A DNA stretch of 64,000 nucleotides, from contig CAILJH010000114.1 in the NCBI GenBank assembly GCA_903834475.1, forward strand, positions 1 to 64,000, written 5' to 3'. Every line of letters begins with the position of its first letter. The stretch's first letter is position 1. The stretch comes from an uncultured Prolixibacteraceae bacterium. Lineage in GTDB: Bacteria; Bacteroidota; Bacteroidia; Bacteroidales; Prolixibacteraceae. The notes under the pieces were generated by a model. It was not told the origin of the DNA and did not search any database. It was given only the letters and a program-made list of their open reading frames with translations. The position numbers were made by a program, and so were the translations under genes. Of the stretch, positions 44,628-52,444 are shown in pieces.

Positions 44628-47423
44628 CTATTTCATTTCAAAACAAATGGTTGGATCTATTGGATACCGGCCAAAGTTTTCACCATAAATCGCCAGTCCA
44701 CCCGGAAATGACGAATCAACCTCAAATCGAACCAGCAAATCTTTCCCCTGGCTTTGTTTGATGAGTGAACCTGGAATATTGGCCTCCACGAGATAACCAT
44801 ACGAACCGGCTTCTTTCAGCGTTTTATCATGTTTTTGCGAATTCCATGAAAGAATTCCGCGATGATCTGCCGGATCGTCTTCCAGGTTATAGGAACCAAG
44901 GCAATTGCCATTCACGAAAATTTTCACGATGGAAGGAAATTTCTTCTCATCAGTCATCGGATACGAATTGGGGTTCAGGCTTGGGTCGTTTGTCCCTTTT
45001 CCGGCCATGTAATCGCCGTCAATTTTTGTCGAACCCGCCTTATCTTTTCCGAAAAGTTGCTTGGCCGACAATTCAGCAACGATTCGCACAGACGCAAGAT
45101 CCTCTGCTTTCAAACTTGCCGGAAGAGCAACTTTGTACTCAAAGAAACCTGAACCTGCACCATTCACTTTTAAACCATCCATAACATTCCATTGTTTTAG
45201 CGACCATTTTGAATTCGTGAACGTATTGGGTGCAAAACGAACCAACTCTACTTGTTTCCCATTCTGCTGAACCGTTTCAATGCGAGGTGATTGACCGTTT
45301 GAAATATTGAACGTGGTGAAATTCCGTGCCAAAACTTGTCCTGAAAGTGTTTCCAGGCTCATCCGAAGAACAGCCACCGATTGTTTCGCCGGCATCTGAA
45401 CGGCTATTTTGCCGATGTTTTTTGTCATCCATGGTGTGTAAGGTGCATTCAACGAATAGTTTGAATAGGTTTCAAATCGTCCAAGATTATCCCAGCCACA
45501 CAATTCGGCTTTGACAACAAGGTTAGTCGCTGCCAGCTGATCGTTCAGAACCGACAAGTAAACAGGAACATCAATTTTTGCAGATGGAACAACCGTTTGA
45601 CAAAGTTCACTTCCGGAACTGATGTAATACGAATTGTGCAGATCATTGATGGTCATTCCGGGCATCAGGTCTTCTATTCCCGTAAATTTGTGCGAACGGT
45701 CGAAGCGGTAGTAACCGTTCCATTCGTTAATCACATCGTGATGTTCGGTGTACAGCCAACCGCACATTTTGGGGTGCATTCTGAATTCATTCATCATGAT
45801 GTGGTAATCCCAGCTCCAGTCCACATCGCCGGTACTTCCGTCATATCCCCAGACATTTCCGCATTCGCTGTTCAGCATGGGCTCATTTCCCTGTTTATTT
45901 CCACCGATATAATTCCATTTCGAACCCGGATAAGTATTGGCAACTGTTTCGTCCAGCATTTTTTTCCAGTCGTAACCGGGCAAATAGGCATGCCATGAGT
46001 TTAAATCGGTCACCACATGGTCGTTGTTGCAGGCCGAGTTGTCTTCAATTAGCCGGCTTTGATCCAAACTTTTTGCCTTTTTATACATGTCGGCAACCCA
46101 GGCTTGTGTTTCAGGATAGTAGGCGCGTTTGCCGTCTTTCTTCGAAAAAAGGCCCCAGGTTTCATTGTATAAAATCCAGGAGAAAATGGCCGGGTGATTG
46201 AAATCCCGTTTAATCATGCCACGCATGGCGAATTCAGATTCTTTCTGCATGTCGGCATCGGGCTCGCCCCACGAATTGGGAACATCGGCCATAATCAAAA
46301 GCCCAAGTTTGTCGGCCCAGTAGAGCTTTCGCGGAACTTCAACTTTGATGTGAATGCGGTTTCCATTGAGTCCGATTCGTTTGGACATCAGGATTTCATT
46401 CCGCATAAATTCGTCGCTCGGAAAAGTATAGAAACCATCAGGATGATAGGATTGATCGAGTGTCAATTGCAGATAAATGGGTTTGTTGTTCAAGGCGACA
46501 TATGGATAATCGCTTCCGGGAAGCTGGGTGACGCTGATTTTTCGCATGCCAAAATAGGTCGAAACCTGATCCATATCTTTTCCTTCGTCAGCCAGCGAGA
46601 CTTCCGTTTCATAAAGAAACGGATCGTCCAGATTCCAAAGACGGGCATTCGGGATAGCAATTTCAAACTGAGTTTGTTTCTCTCCCATTTTGACTTTTGC
46701 AATGTAGGTCTGAACTTCTCCTGTGTTGAATTTTACCTTGATTTCGGTATTTTTTCCGGCAGCTTGGTTCAGGGAAATCTCAACTTTTACCTTGTCGTTA
46801 TCAATATCCGGAGTAAAATGGATCATATCGAAGTAGTTACTGCCACGGGCTTCCACGTAAACCGTTTGCCAAAAGCCCTTAGCATCGCCGTAACCTTGTT
46901 TTCCATAGAGTTTGAAAGGAAGGTTGGAGTCATCGACTTTAAATACCAGGTTTTGCTCACTTCCCCAGGTCACGTTTGAAGTGAGTTCAAATTCGAAAGG
47001 AGTGTATCCGCCTCGATTTGAACCTACCGGCTTGCCAGCTAACCAACCCGTTGTAGTCCAGTCGCTGGCGCCAACAATCACAAAAATCCGTTTACCTTTC
47101 CAGCTTTCAGGAACTCTAATTTTGCGGGCATACCAAGCAATATCGGCTTCGTTGGCCACTTCCGAAAGTTTGCTTCCCCATGGAAAAGGAACCATAATTT
47201 TTCTGGTAAATGCACTTGGGTTCTCGAACCATTTCTGTGTTTCACCCACATTCTCCTTATCGAACATGAAATTCCAGTGCCCATTCAGGTTGAGCCAGTC
47301 TGAACGCATAAAATCGGGGCGCGGATGCTCAGGTAGTGGAATATTTTCAGTCACGGGATTTTGACTGTTTGCTGAAAGATAAAAGCACAAGATGAATGCG
47401 AATAGGAAAAATTGGTTTTTCAT
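44628..47423 (-). CDS. GH2 family glycoside hydrolase (beta-galactosidase/glucuronidase type)
   Basis: A 931-residue secreted enzyme. A signal peptide (about 1-20) precedes the GH2 sugar-binding jelly roll (from WLNLNGHWNFMFD), an immunoglobulin-like domain and the TIM barrel. The acid/base Glu is in SWILYNETWGLF, and the likely nucleophile Glu is in MLNSECGNVWGY. The extra C-terminal part (about 640-931) holds beta domains not recognised. The overall form is of beta-galactosidase or beta-glucuronidase relatives in PULs; the sugar cannot be named. Confidence 0.88.
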   Translation of the reverse strand: MKNQFFLFAFILCFYLSANSQNPVTENIPLPEHPRPDFMRSDWLNLNGHWNFMFDKENVGETQKWFENPSAFTRKIMVPFPWGSKLSEVANEADIAWYARKIRVPESWKGKRIFVIVGASDWTTTGWLAGKPVGSNRGGYTPFEFELTSNVTWGSEQNLVFKVDDSNLPFKLYGKQGYGDAKGFWQTVYVEARGSNYFDMIHFTPDIDNDKVKVEISLNQAAGKNTEIKVKFNTGEVQTYIAKVKMGEKQTQFEIAIPNARLWNLDDPFLYETEVSLADEGKDMDQVSTYFGMRKISVTQLPGSDYPYVALNNKPIYLQLTLDQSYHPDGFYTFPSDEFMRNEILMSKRIGLNGNRIHIKVEVPRKLYWADKLGLLIMADVPNSWGEPDADMQKESEFAMRGMIKRDFNHPAIFSWILYNETWGLFSKKDGKRAYYPETQAWVADMYKKAKSLDQSRLIEDNSACNNDHVVTDLNSWHAYLPGYDWKKMLDETVANTYPGSKWNYIGGNKQGNEPMLNSECGNVWGYDGSTGDVDWSWDYHIMMNEFRMHPKMCGWLYTEHHDVINEWNGYYRFDRSHKFTGIEDLMPGMTINDLHNSYYISSGSELCQTVVPSAKIDVPVYLSVLNDQLAATNLVVKAELCGWDNLGRFETYSNYSLNAPYTPWMTKNIGKIAVQMPAKQSVAVLRMSLETLSGQVLARNFTTFNISNGQSPRIETVQQNGKQVELVRFAPNTFTNSKWSLKQWNVMDGLKVNGAGSGFFEYKVALPASLKAEDLASVRIVAELSAKQLFGKDKAGSTKIDGDYMAGKGTNDPSLNPNSYPMTDEKKFPSIVKIFVNGNCLGSYNLEDDPADHRGILSWNSQKHDKTLKEAGSYGYLVEANIPGSLIKQSQGKDLLVRFEVDSSFPGGLAIYGENFGRYPIDPTICFEMK

Positions 47424-47734
47424 AGGTTTTGTTTAGCGTGCCAAATTTAGTATAAAAACATTTTGGAATAATGAAAAGCAACAGTAATTTGAAGAACCCA
47501 TTAAACTTGTTCATTTCCATGTAAAAGCTCAGTTTTGCCGACGTATGCAAATATTAGTTTTTCAATTAAACCTACAACAAGCGGATGTCCTCAAATTTTA
47601 ATTTCTATTATCGTAGGTAAGAAGTGTATCCTGAAACCATAGTTTTCTAAGGGTTACCGGGAGCAATGAATTTAATTATTAACCAAACCTTTGACCTTCC
47701 TGATGTCAAAATCTGAATGATAAGATTGGTCGCA
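47424..47734. other. Gap with the downstream half of a decayed repeat copy
   Basis: No intact gene. From about 47580 the sequence matches, with gaps, the region downstream of the lolC/E-like gene (about 49035-49239). Together with the pseudogene piece at 47735 it forms one copy of a long imperfect direct repeat around the ATPase gene. The 47424-47580 part contains only the GH2 promoter region. Confidence 0.55.
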
Positions 47735-47815
47735 CTATTTGGTTGGAGCGGTCTAATATTTTCAGGAGATAAACCGGATGGAATACCAGGCAGCCAGGAA
47801 ACCAATACTGGTTAC
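47735..47815 (-). pseudogene. Decayed 3' fragment of a lolC/E-like permease gene
   Basis: Read on the minus strand this 81-bp piece gives VTSIGFLAAWYSIRFIS, stop, KY, stop, TAPTK, stop. It aligns without gaps to the last 27 codons of the permease gene (49240-49320), with about 70 of 81 bases equal by my count. Two in-frame stops show decay. It overlaps the last codons of the ATPase gene, whose TAA lies inside it. Confidence 0.8.
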
Positions 47816-48963
47816 CACTTCCAACCCGTTCCATATAGATTGGTCAGCCACAAGCCAAAGAAGCGATCGTAAACCTGGTAAACATTGTTTTCGGAAGTGA
47901 TGATTTCTTTATCGAACAACTGTTTCACGGCAGTCTGGACAGAACTTTGAGATAGTAATCCATGCCTTTTTATGAATTTGCCTGAAGTAACACCAGACGC
48001 TTTGCCCTCTTTGGCAATGGCATATAGAATTTCTTTCTGCCGTTCGGGCAAAAGCGACAAGCTACTTTGGTACAAAGGTTTGTATGATTCAACCTTATTT
48101 TCAATAGCCTCTTGTGCCAGTTCGAATGAGCAGGTTTCATTCTTAGCTGTTAATGAAAACAGTTCGTTGAAAATATTCTGTATATACCATGTATGTCCTT
48201 CAAAAAGTTGATAAACCTTGCTAATCAATTCGTCCGAAATATCTTTTTGGTCATTGGCAAAGTGGCTACCAACAAAGCGGATATATTCTTTTTCTTTGAT
48301 TGCATCCAGTTGCAGCAAACTGACACTCTGATAAAACGGACCTGAAGAACTGAAAAAAATATTTTGCATCAAATGCCTCTGGCTCCCTGCAAAAATGAAG
48401 TTGGTATTTTTACACTGTTGAATATGAGTCCTGAGCATAGCTTCAATATTTTTTTCAGGATACCTGGAAATTTGTTGAAACTCATCAATTGCTATAATGC
48501 AAGGCTGATCGGCAGATTCAAGATATTTAAAAATCTCTTCCAAAGAGAATGCGGCCTGATGAATCTCTCCAATACCGATGTCAAAAGTCGGAGTGCCTGA
48601 AACTGAATCAAGTTTAAATGCCGGACGAAGGGAACTAATCATCGAGAAAAAGCGATCCACAAATTGTTTTCCTTTAGGTTTTAGCGTTTCAAAAATTTCT
48701 TTACCTAACTTATACACTAATTCTTTCAAGGTATCGGTCGCATAAATATCAATAAAGAAGGTGTGGTAGTGATCCGCTATTTCCGGCTGATGAAAGAAAT
48801 GCTTAATCAAACCGGTTTTCCCCATTCTGCGGGGTGAAATGATTGCCAGATTGTTACCATTGGTAATTGTCCGGATGACTTCTTTGGTTTCCTGAATGCG
48901 ATCGCAAAAATACTCGCTCGAAACGTATCCTCCAGTAATAAAGGGATTATTGACGGTTCTCAT
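47812..48963 (-). CDS. AAA-family ATPase (PF01637-like)
   Basis: A 383-residue P-loop ATPase of the type once called archaeal ATPase. The opening NNPFITGGYVSSEYFCDR is typical, Walker A is SPRRMGKT (43-50), Walker B is CIIAIDEFQQISR, and a sensor-like FIFAGSQRHLM follows. The C-terminal ~100 residues look like a winged helix (SGKFIKRHGLLSQSSVQTAVKQL). Bacteroidota carry many such genes, often variable between strains; function is unknown. I use the ATG at 48963. The gene lies between two copies of a lolC/E-derived repeat, a sign of acquisition or duplication. Confidence 0.85.
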   Translation of the reverse strand: MRTVNNPFITGGYVSSEYFCDRIQETKEVIRTITNGNNLAIISPRRMGKTGLIKHFFHQPEIADHYHTFFIDIYATDTLKELVYKLGKEIFETLKPKGKQFVDRFFSMISSLRPAFKLDSVSGTPTFDIGIGEIHQAAFSLEEIFKYLESADQPCIIAIDEFQQISRYPEKNIEAMLRTHIQQCKNTNFIFAGSQRHLMQNIFFSSSGPFYQSVSLLQLDAIKEKEYIRFVGSHFANDQKDISDELISKVYQLFEGHTWYIQNIFNELFSLTAKNETCSFELAQEAIENKVESYKPLYQSSLSLLPERQKEILYAIAKEGKASGVTSGKFIKRHGLLSQSSVQTAVKQLFDKEIITSENNVYQVYDRFFGLWLTNLYGTGWKW

Positions 48964-49034
48964 CGTTCTGTTCTTTCTGCAAATATAATTATTGAATGTC
49001 AATTACCAAATTTTAATTACCAAATTACAATAAT

Positions 49035-49320
49035 GAGATTGTCTGACTCCAAATTTCAATTTCAACTGTGCTAATCAAGTGGTGTCTTCTGTAACCAAGG
49101 GTTTCAAAGGTTTTTCGAAAGCAATGAATTCGCATATTCTACTACTCCTTCGGAGTCGAACGAAATGGAAGATGCTTCCATTCTATAAACCTTTTAACCT
49201 CTCAGAGGTCAGAATATCTGATTAGTGAGATTGACACTGCTATTTGGTAGGAGTACTCAAATATTTTCCGGAGATAAACCGGATAGGATACCAGGCCGCC
49301 AGGAAACCAATACCGGTAAC
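49035..49320. repeat. Intact-side copy of the direct repeat flanking the ATPase gene
   Basis: This stretch comprises the last 81 bp of the lolC/E-like gene and about 205 bp downstream. It matches 47580-47815 with several gaps, the largest being about 50 bp (CTACTACTCCTTCGGAGTCG and following) present only here. Edges are estimated by eye. Confidence 0.65.
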
Positions 49321-50472
49321 GAGAAGAAAAATGGCTGCCAGATCGCCAATCCGGATTTCGACCGGGTAACTCGAAAAGATGAATGAACCTTCGTTGCCCG
49401 GAATTTTCAGAATTCCGTATTTAATCTGGATCCAGCAGATCAGGATTCCCAGGATCAGGCCGAAAACAGCTCCGCATAATGAAATCATCCAGCCTTCAAA
49501 AAGAAAAATGGTGCGGATCAGTTTCTGGTTGGCACCCATGCTCTGAAGAATAGCAATGTCTGCCCTTTTGTCGATAATCAACATCGAGAGCGATCCCAGA
49601 ATATTGAAAGAAGCGATAACAAGGATAAATCCGAGAATGATAAAAATGGCCCATTTCTCGGATTTCATCACCCGGTAAAAGAGTTCATGCTGCTCAAACT
49701 GTGTTTTTACCACAAACTTTTCGCCCATTATCCGGCGAATTTCAGGCTGCACGGATTCTCCCGAAACGCCTTTCTTTAATCCAAGTTCCACCGCACTGAT
49801 GCGGGTTCCCATTTGAAATAATTCCTGCGCATATCCGAAAGGAACCAACATGTATTTCGAATCGATTTCCTGCTGGTTGGCAAAAATTCCGGAGGCATAA
49901 ATAGTGCTGTGATTAAACGCATTGGCCAGCGTTGGCCGGCCATTGACGCCCTTTTTCAGGGTATAAATATGTACCGGATCGGTAAAATTTAGGCCCACCG
50001 ATAAATAGTAGGCCACTCCCTGGCCAACTACCGCATAGGGAACTTGTTTGGCTTCGAGAAGAAACCGGCCGCTGGTAATGCAACTGGTGTCGAGACCTGA
50101 AGTTTCACTGTAATTAACCGGTACTCCTTTGACTGTGGCAAAATATTGGCGGTCGCCATACCGAAGCAGCGCATCTTCTTCAATAACCGGAGTTACCGAT
50201 ACAATTCCATTCAAACTTTTAAGAGCATCAAAATCACCATCTTTCAGCTCGAAGGATTTGCCTTTGACTGCCGATATTTTGATATCCGGATCGAACGACG
50301 AAAACAAGGTTTTGATGGAAGTATCGAGACCGTTGAAAACAGAAAGGATGACAATCAATGCAAAGGTGCCAACGGTTACTCCTGCAATCGAGATTCCGGA
50401 AATGATGTTGATTACATTCACCGATTTTTTCGAAATCAGGTAACGGCGGGCGATATAGAAGGCAGTTTTCAA
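49240..50472 (-). CDS. LolC/LolE-type ABC transporter permease
   Basis: A 410-residue FtsX-family permease, likely part of the complex that releases lipoproteins from the inner membrane towards the Lol chaperone. A helix near 20-45 is followed by a periplasmic MacB-like domain (about 50-260) and three helices (about 275-300, 320-350, 375-395). The opening ARRYLISKKSVNVINIISGISIAG is highly typical. The start codon is TTG at 50472: an in-frame TAA lies two codons upstream, and a 7-nt word array directly abuts the start. No ATPase subunit gene is adjacent. Confidence 0.88.
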   Translation of the reverse strand: MKTAFYIARRYLISKKSVNVINIISGISIAGVTVGTFALIVILSVFNGLDTSIKTLFSSFDPDIKISAVKGKSFELKDGDFDALKSLNGIVSVTPVIEEDALLRYGDRQYFATVKGVPVNYSETSGLDTSCITSGRFLLEAKQVPYAVVGQGVAYYLSVGLNFTDPVHIYTLKKGVNGRPTLANAFNHSTIYASGIFANQQEIDSKYMLVPFGYAQELFQMGTRISAVELGLKKGVSGESVQPEIRRIMGEKFVVKTQFEQHELFYRVMKSEKWAIFIILGFILVIASFNILGSLSMLIIDKRADIAILQSMGANQKLIRTIFLFEGWMISLCGAVFGLILGILICWIQIKYGILKIPGNEGSFIFSSYPVEIRIGDLAAIFLLVTGIGFLAAWYPIRFISGKYLSTPTK

Positions 50473-50569
50473 TGGTTAATGATTAATGGTCAATGATCAT
50501 TTAACTGGAATCCTATTATTCATCGATTCAAAATAACAAATTATCATTTATAATTCATCATTAACAATT
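50471..50569. repeat. Inverted array of 7-nt words filling an intergenic gap
   Basis: Left arm: four phased heptads AATGGTT, AATGATT, AATGGTC, AATGATC (50471-50498). Right arm: TTATCAT, TTATAAT, TCATCAT, TAACAAT (50541-50568), whose complements follow the same AATKRTN pattern. The array spans the whole gap between the permease start (50472) and the methyltransferase stop (50572). Confidence 0.8.
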
Positions 50570-50571
50570 TT

Positions 50572-51393
50572 CTATTTCCAGGCTTTTACGATTAAGCCGG
50601 TTCCACTTTCGTGTTTCATATACAGATCGAAAAAATTCAGAACCAGGGCAAACGGAAAAACAAGCAGGTAATAAAACGGCAGAATCACGAAGTACAATTT
50701 GCTGGCTCCAAGCATGAGTATCGGGCATTTCATCGACAGTTTCCATGATATTTTCCCGGGCGTACCGTATGAATAGCGCGCTTCAACCTTCGAAAACCCG
50801 GCAGATTTCAGCTTGGTTTCAATTTCAGTGATGTTGTAACCGTCGCGAACATGTTCGTCGATAAAACCGTGAACCCCTTCTTCGTGATCGTGATCATGCG
50901 AGTCGGATCCACCCTGATCGGAAGGAGTTGAAATCAGCAATAATCCACCTTTTTTCATTGACGCATGAAAATTTCGGAAAACTAAAACATCTTCCTCAAT
51001 GTGCTCCATCACATCAACCGAAAGAACCAGATCGTACCGTTCATTTTCCTGAAATTTAGTCAGGTCGGCCAGTTCGAATTTTACGCGACCGTCCAATCCA
51101 GCCTTTTGCATAAACTGTGTACAGTCCTCAATTTGTTCGGGTTTGATGTCAACCGCTTTAATTCCGGCCTTCGGAAACCAGAGGGCCATGCGGTAAGTAT
51201 ATTGACCGAATCCTGAACCTGCGTCCAGAATGGTTTTTACTTCAGGAGTAGCAAGTGAGCGTTGCCGAAGCTCTTTACGGATGTGCCAGGCCCGAAGCAA
51301 AAGCAAATCGAGCAAATGGTAGAATAACCTGCGCAAAACCGGATTCTGGTTAAAAACACTTCCCAGCGAACGTTTTATCGGATCGTATTGCAT
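50572..51393 (-). CDS. Class I SAM-dependent methyltransferase
   Basis: A 273-residue methyltransferase. Motif I is ILDAGSGFGQYTYRM (about 55-69), an acidic motif II is VKFELADLTKF, and LVLSVDVMEHIEED (about 125-138) is the post-II region of UbiE/COQ5-type folds. A His/Asp-rich stretch (SDHDHDHEEGVHG-like, about 170-180) is unusual. The C-terminal ~50 residues are hydrophobic and may hold the protein at the membrane, pointing to a lipid or envelope substrate; the exact one is unknown. Confidence 0.82.
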   Translation of the reverse strand: MQYDPIKRSLGSVFNQNPVLRRLFYHLLDLLLLRAWHIRKELRQRSLATPEVKTILDAGSGFGQYTYRMALWFPKAGIKAVDIKPEQIEDCTQFMQKAGLDGRVKFELADLTKFQENERYDLVLSVDVMEHIEEDVLVFRNFHASMKKGGLLLISTPSDQGGSDSHDHDHEEGVHGFIDEHVRDGYNITEIETKLKSAGFSKVEARYSYGTPGKISWKLSMKCPILMLGASKLYFVILPFYYLLVFPFALVLNFFDLYMKHESGTGLIVKAWK

Positions 51394-51400
51394 TTTTATT

Positions 51401-51485
51401 AATCTTGAGCGTTAGAATATTAGAGTCTTGAGTATTCGGGTTCAGAATTGTTTTCACTCAAGATTTGAAATTAGAAATTCAAGAT
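51401..51485. repeat. Second inverted 7-nt word array in the next gap
   Basis: Right arm: heptads TCAAGAT, TTGAAAT, TAGAAAT, TCAAGAT (51458-51485). Left arm (51401-51440) carries AATCTTGAG, GAGTCTT and GAGTATT words in looser phase. It fills the 91-bp gap between the methyltransferase start and the rbfA stop. The word differs from the array at 50471. Confidence 0.65.
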
Positions 51486-51823
51486 TATTCCTTGAGTAGT
51501 CGGTCAATGTTGTCGATGTAATCGAGACTGTCGTCGATATGAAAGTCGAGTTGAGGAACAATCCGGAGCTGTTTCCCGACTTTTAAGCCAAGCAATCCTC
51601 TTATTTTGGAGGTATGTTTTTTGATTTCGAGCAATGTTTCGGCCCCTTTTTCAGAAGGAAAAATGCTCAGGTAAATCCTGGCAATAGATAGATCCGGCGT
51701 AATCCTCACATTCGTTACACTGACCAAAATCCCATGAAACAGATCTTTGCCTTCTTTTTGCAGAATGTCCGCAAGGTCTTTCTGCAACAGTCGTGATATT
51801 TTATTTTGACGGGTCGTTTCCAT
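51485..51823 (-). CDS. rbfA: Ribosome-binding factor A
   Basis: A small KH-fold protein needed for 30S maturation. With the start at 51823 (METTRQNKISRLLQKDL) it has 112 residues, the normal length; the track start adds ten residues not seen in the family. The pattern DLSIARIYLSIFP and the C-terminal LDFHIDDSLDYIDNIDRLL are diagnostic. It is followed by the methyltransferase and permease genes on the same strand. Confidence 0.93.
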   Translation of the reverse strand: METTRQNKISRLLQKDLADILQKEGKDLFHGILVSVTNVRITPDLSIARIYLSIFPSEKGAETLLEIKKHTSKIRGLLGLKVGKQLRIVPQLDFHIDDSLDYIDNIDRLLKE

Positions 51824-51990
51824 GGTATTTGTATTTGAAAAATTAGGTTTCAAAGGTAGTTAAAATTGTTTGAACAACAGGAAGCCCAATTGGTTCTAAG
51901 CTTCGAATATGCTATCTGTTATTCCGGGATCGTTTATTTTCCTTAAGTTCGCACGCTGAAATTTTCTCCTTTTTCCTTTTTCTTTAATTT

Positions 51991-52431
51991 ATGGGTGGAC
52001 TTTTTGATTACAGCCTTTGGGGACTTTTTCTGGCCAGTTTTCTGGCCGCAACGGTTGTGCCCTTTAGTTCCGAAGCCATTCTGACTTTTCTGATCGCCAA
52101 TGGAACCGATGTCACTTCTGCCGTTCTGGTTGCCACGGCCGGAAACTGGCTGGGCGGCATGAGCAGTTTTGTCATTGGTTACCTCGGAAAATGGGAATGG
52201 ATCGAAAAATACCTGCGCATCAAACGTGAAACCATTGAAAAATGGCACAACCGCTTGTATAAACGCGGAGCCATCTTTGCTTTTCTGAGCTGGGTTCCGG
52301 GAGTCGGTGATGTTTTTGCAGTCGGTTTGGGTCTTTTACGAACCAACATCTGGATCACCGCAGTTGCCATGCTTGCCGGTAAATTTTTGCGCTACGTAGT
52401 TTGGGCCTGGCTCACCGGATTAGTTTTTTAA
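51991..52431 (+). CDS. YqaA family membrane protein (VTT superfamily)
   Basis: A 146-residue inner-membrane protein. Segments at about 8-35, 45-65, 95-115 and 122-142 are hydrophobic. FLAATVVPFSSEAIL near the N-terminus and FLSWVPGVGDVFAVGLGLL (about 97-115) are the re-entrant-type motifs of the YqaA/DedA group. Function is unknown; relatives handle lipids. Its stop is 13 bp from that of the convergent toroid-like gene. Confidence 0.88.
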   Translation: MGGLFDYSLWGLFLASFLAATVVPFSSEAILTFLIANGTDVTSAVLVATAGNWLGGMSSFVIGYLGKWEWIEKYLRIKRETIEKWHNRLYKRGAIFAFLSWVPGVGDVFAVGLGLLRTNIWITAVAMLAGKFLRYVVWAWLTGLVF

Positions 52432-52444
52432 AAGATTACAATTC

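Noticed and set aside
49000-49030. AATTACCAAATT direct repeat before the ATPase start
   Set aside because: Only two short AT-rich copies; likely chance in an AT-rich leader.
49240-50472. Permease as a pseudogene because it lacks ATG
   Set aside because: The frame is intact over 410 codons with the conserved N-terminus directly after TTG, a usable start.
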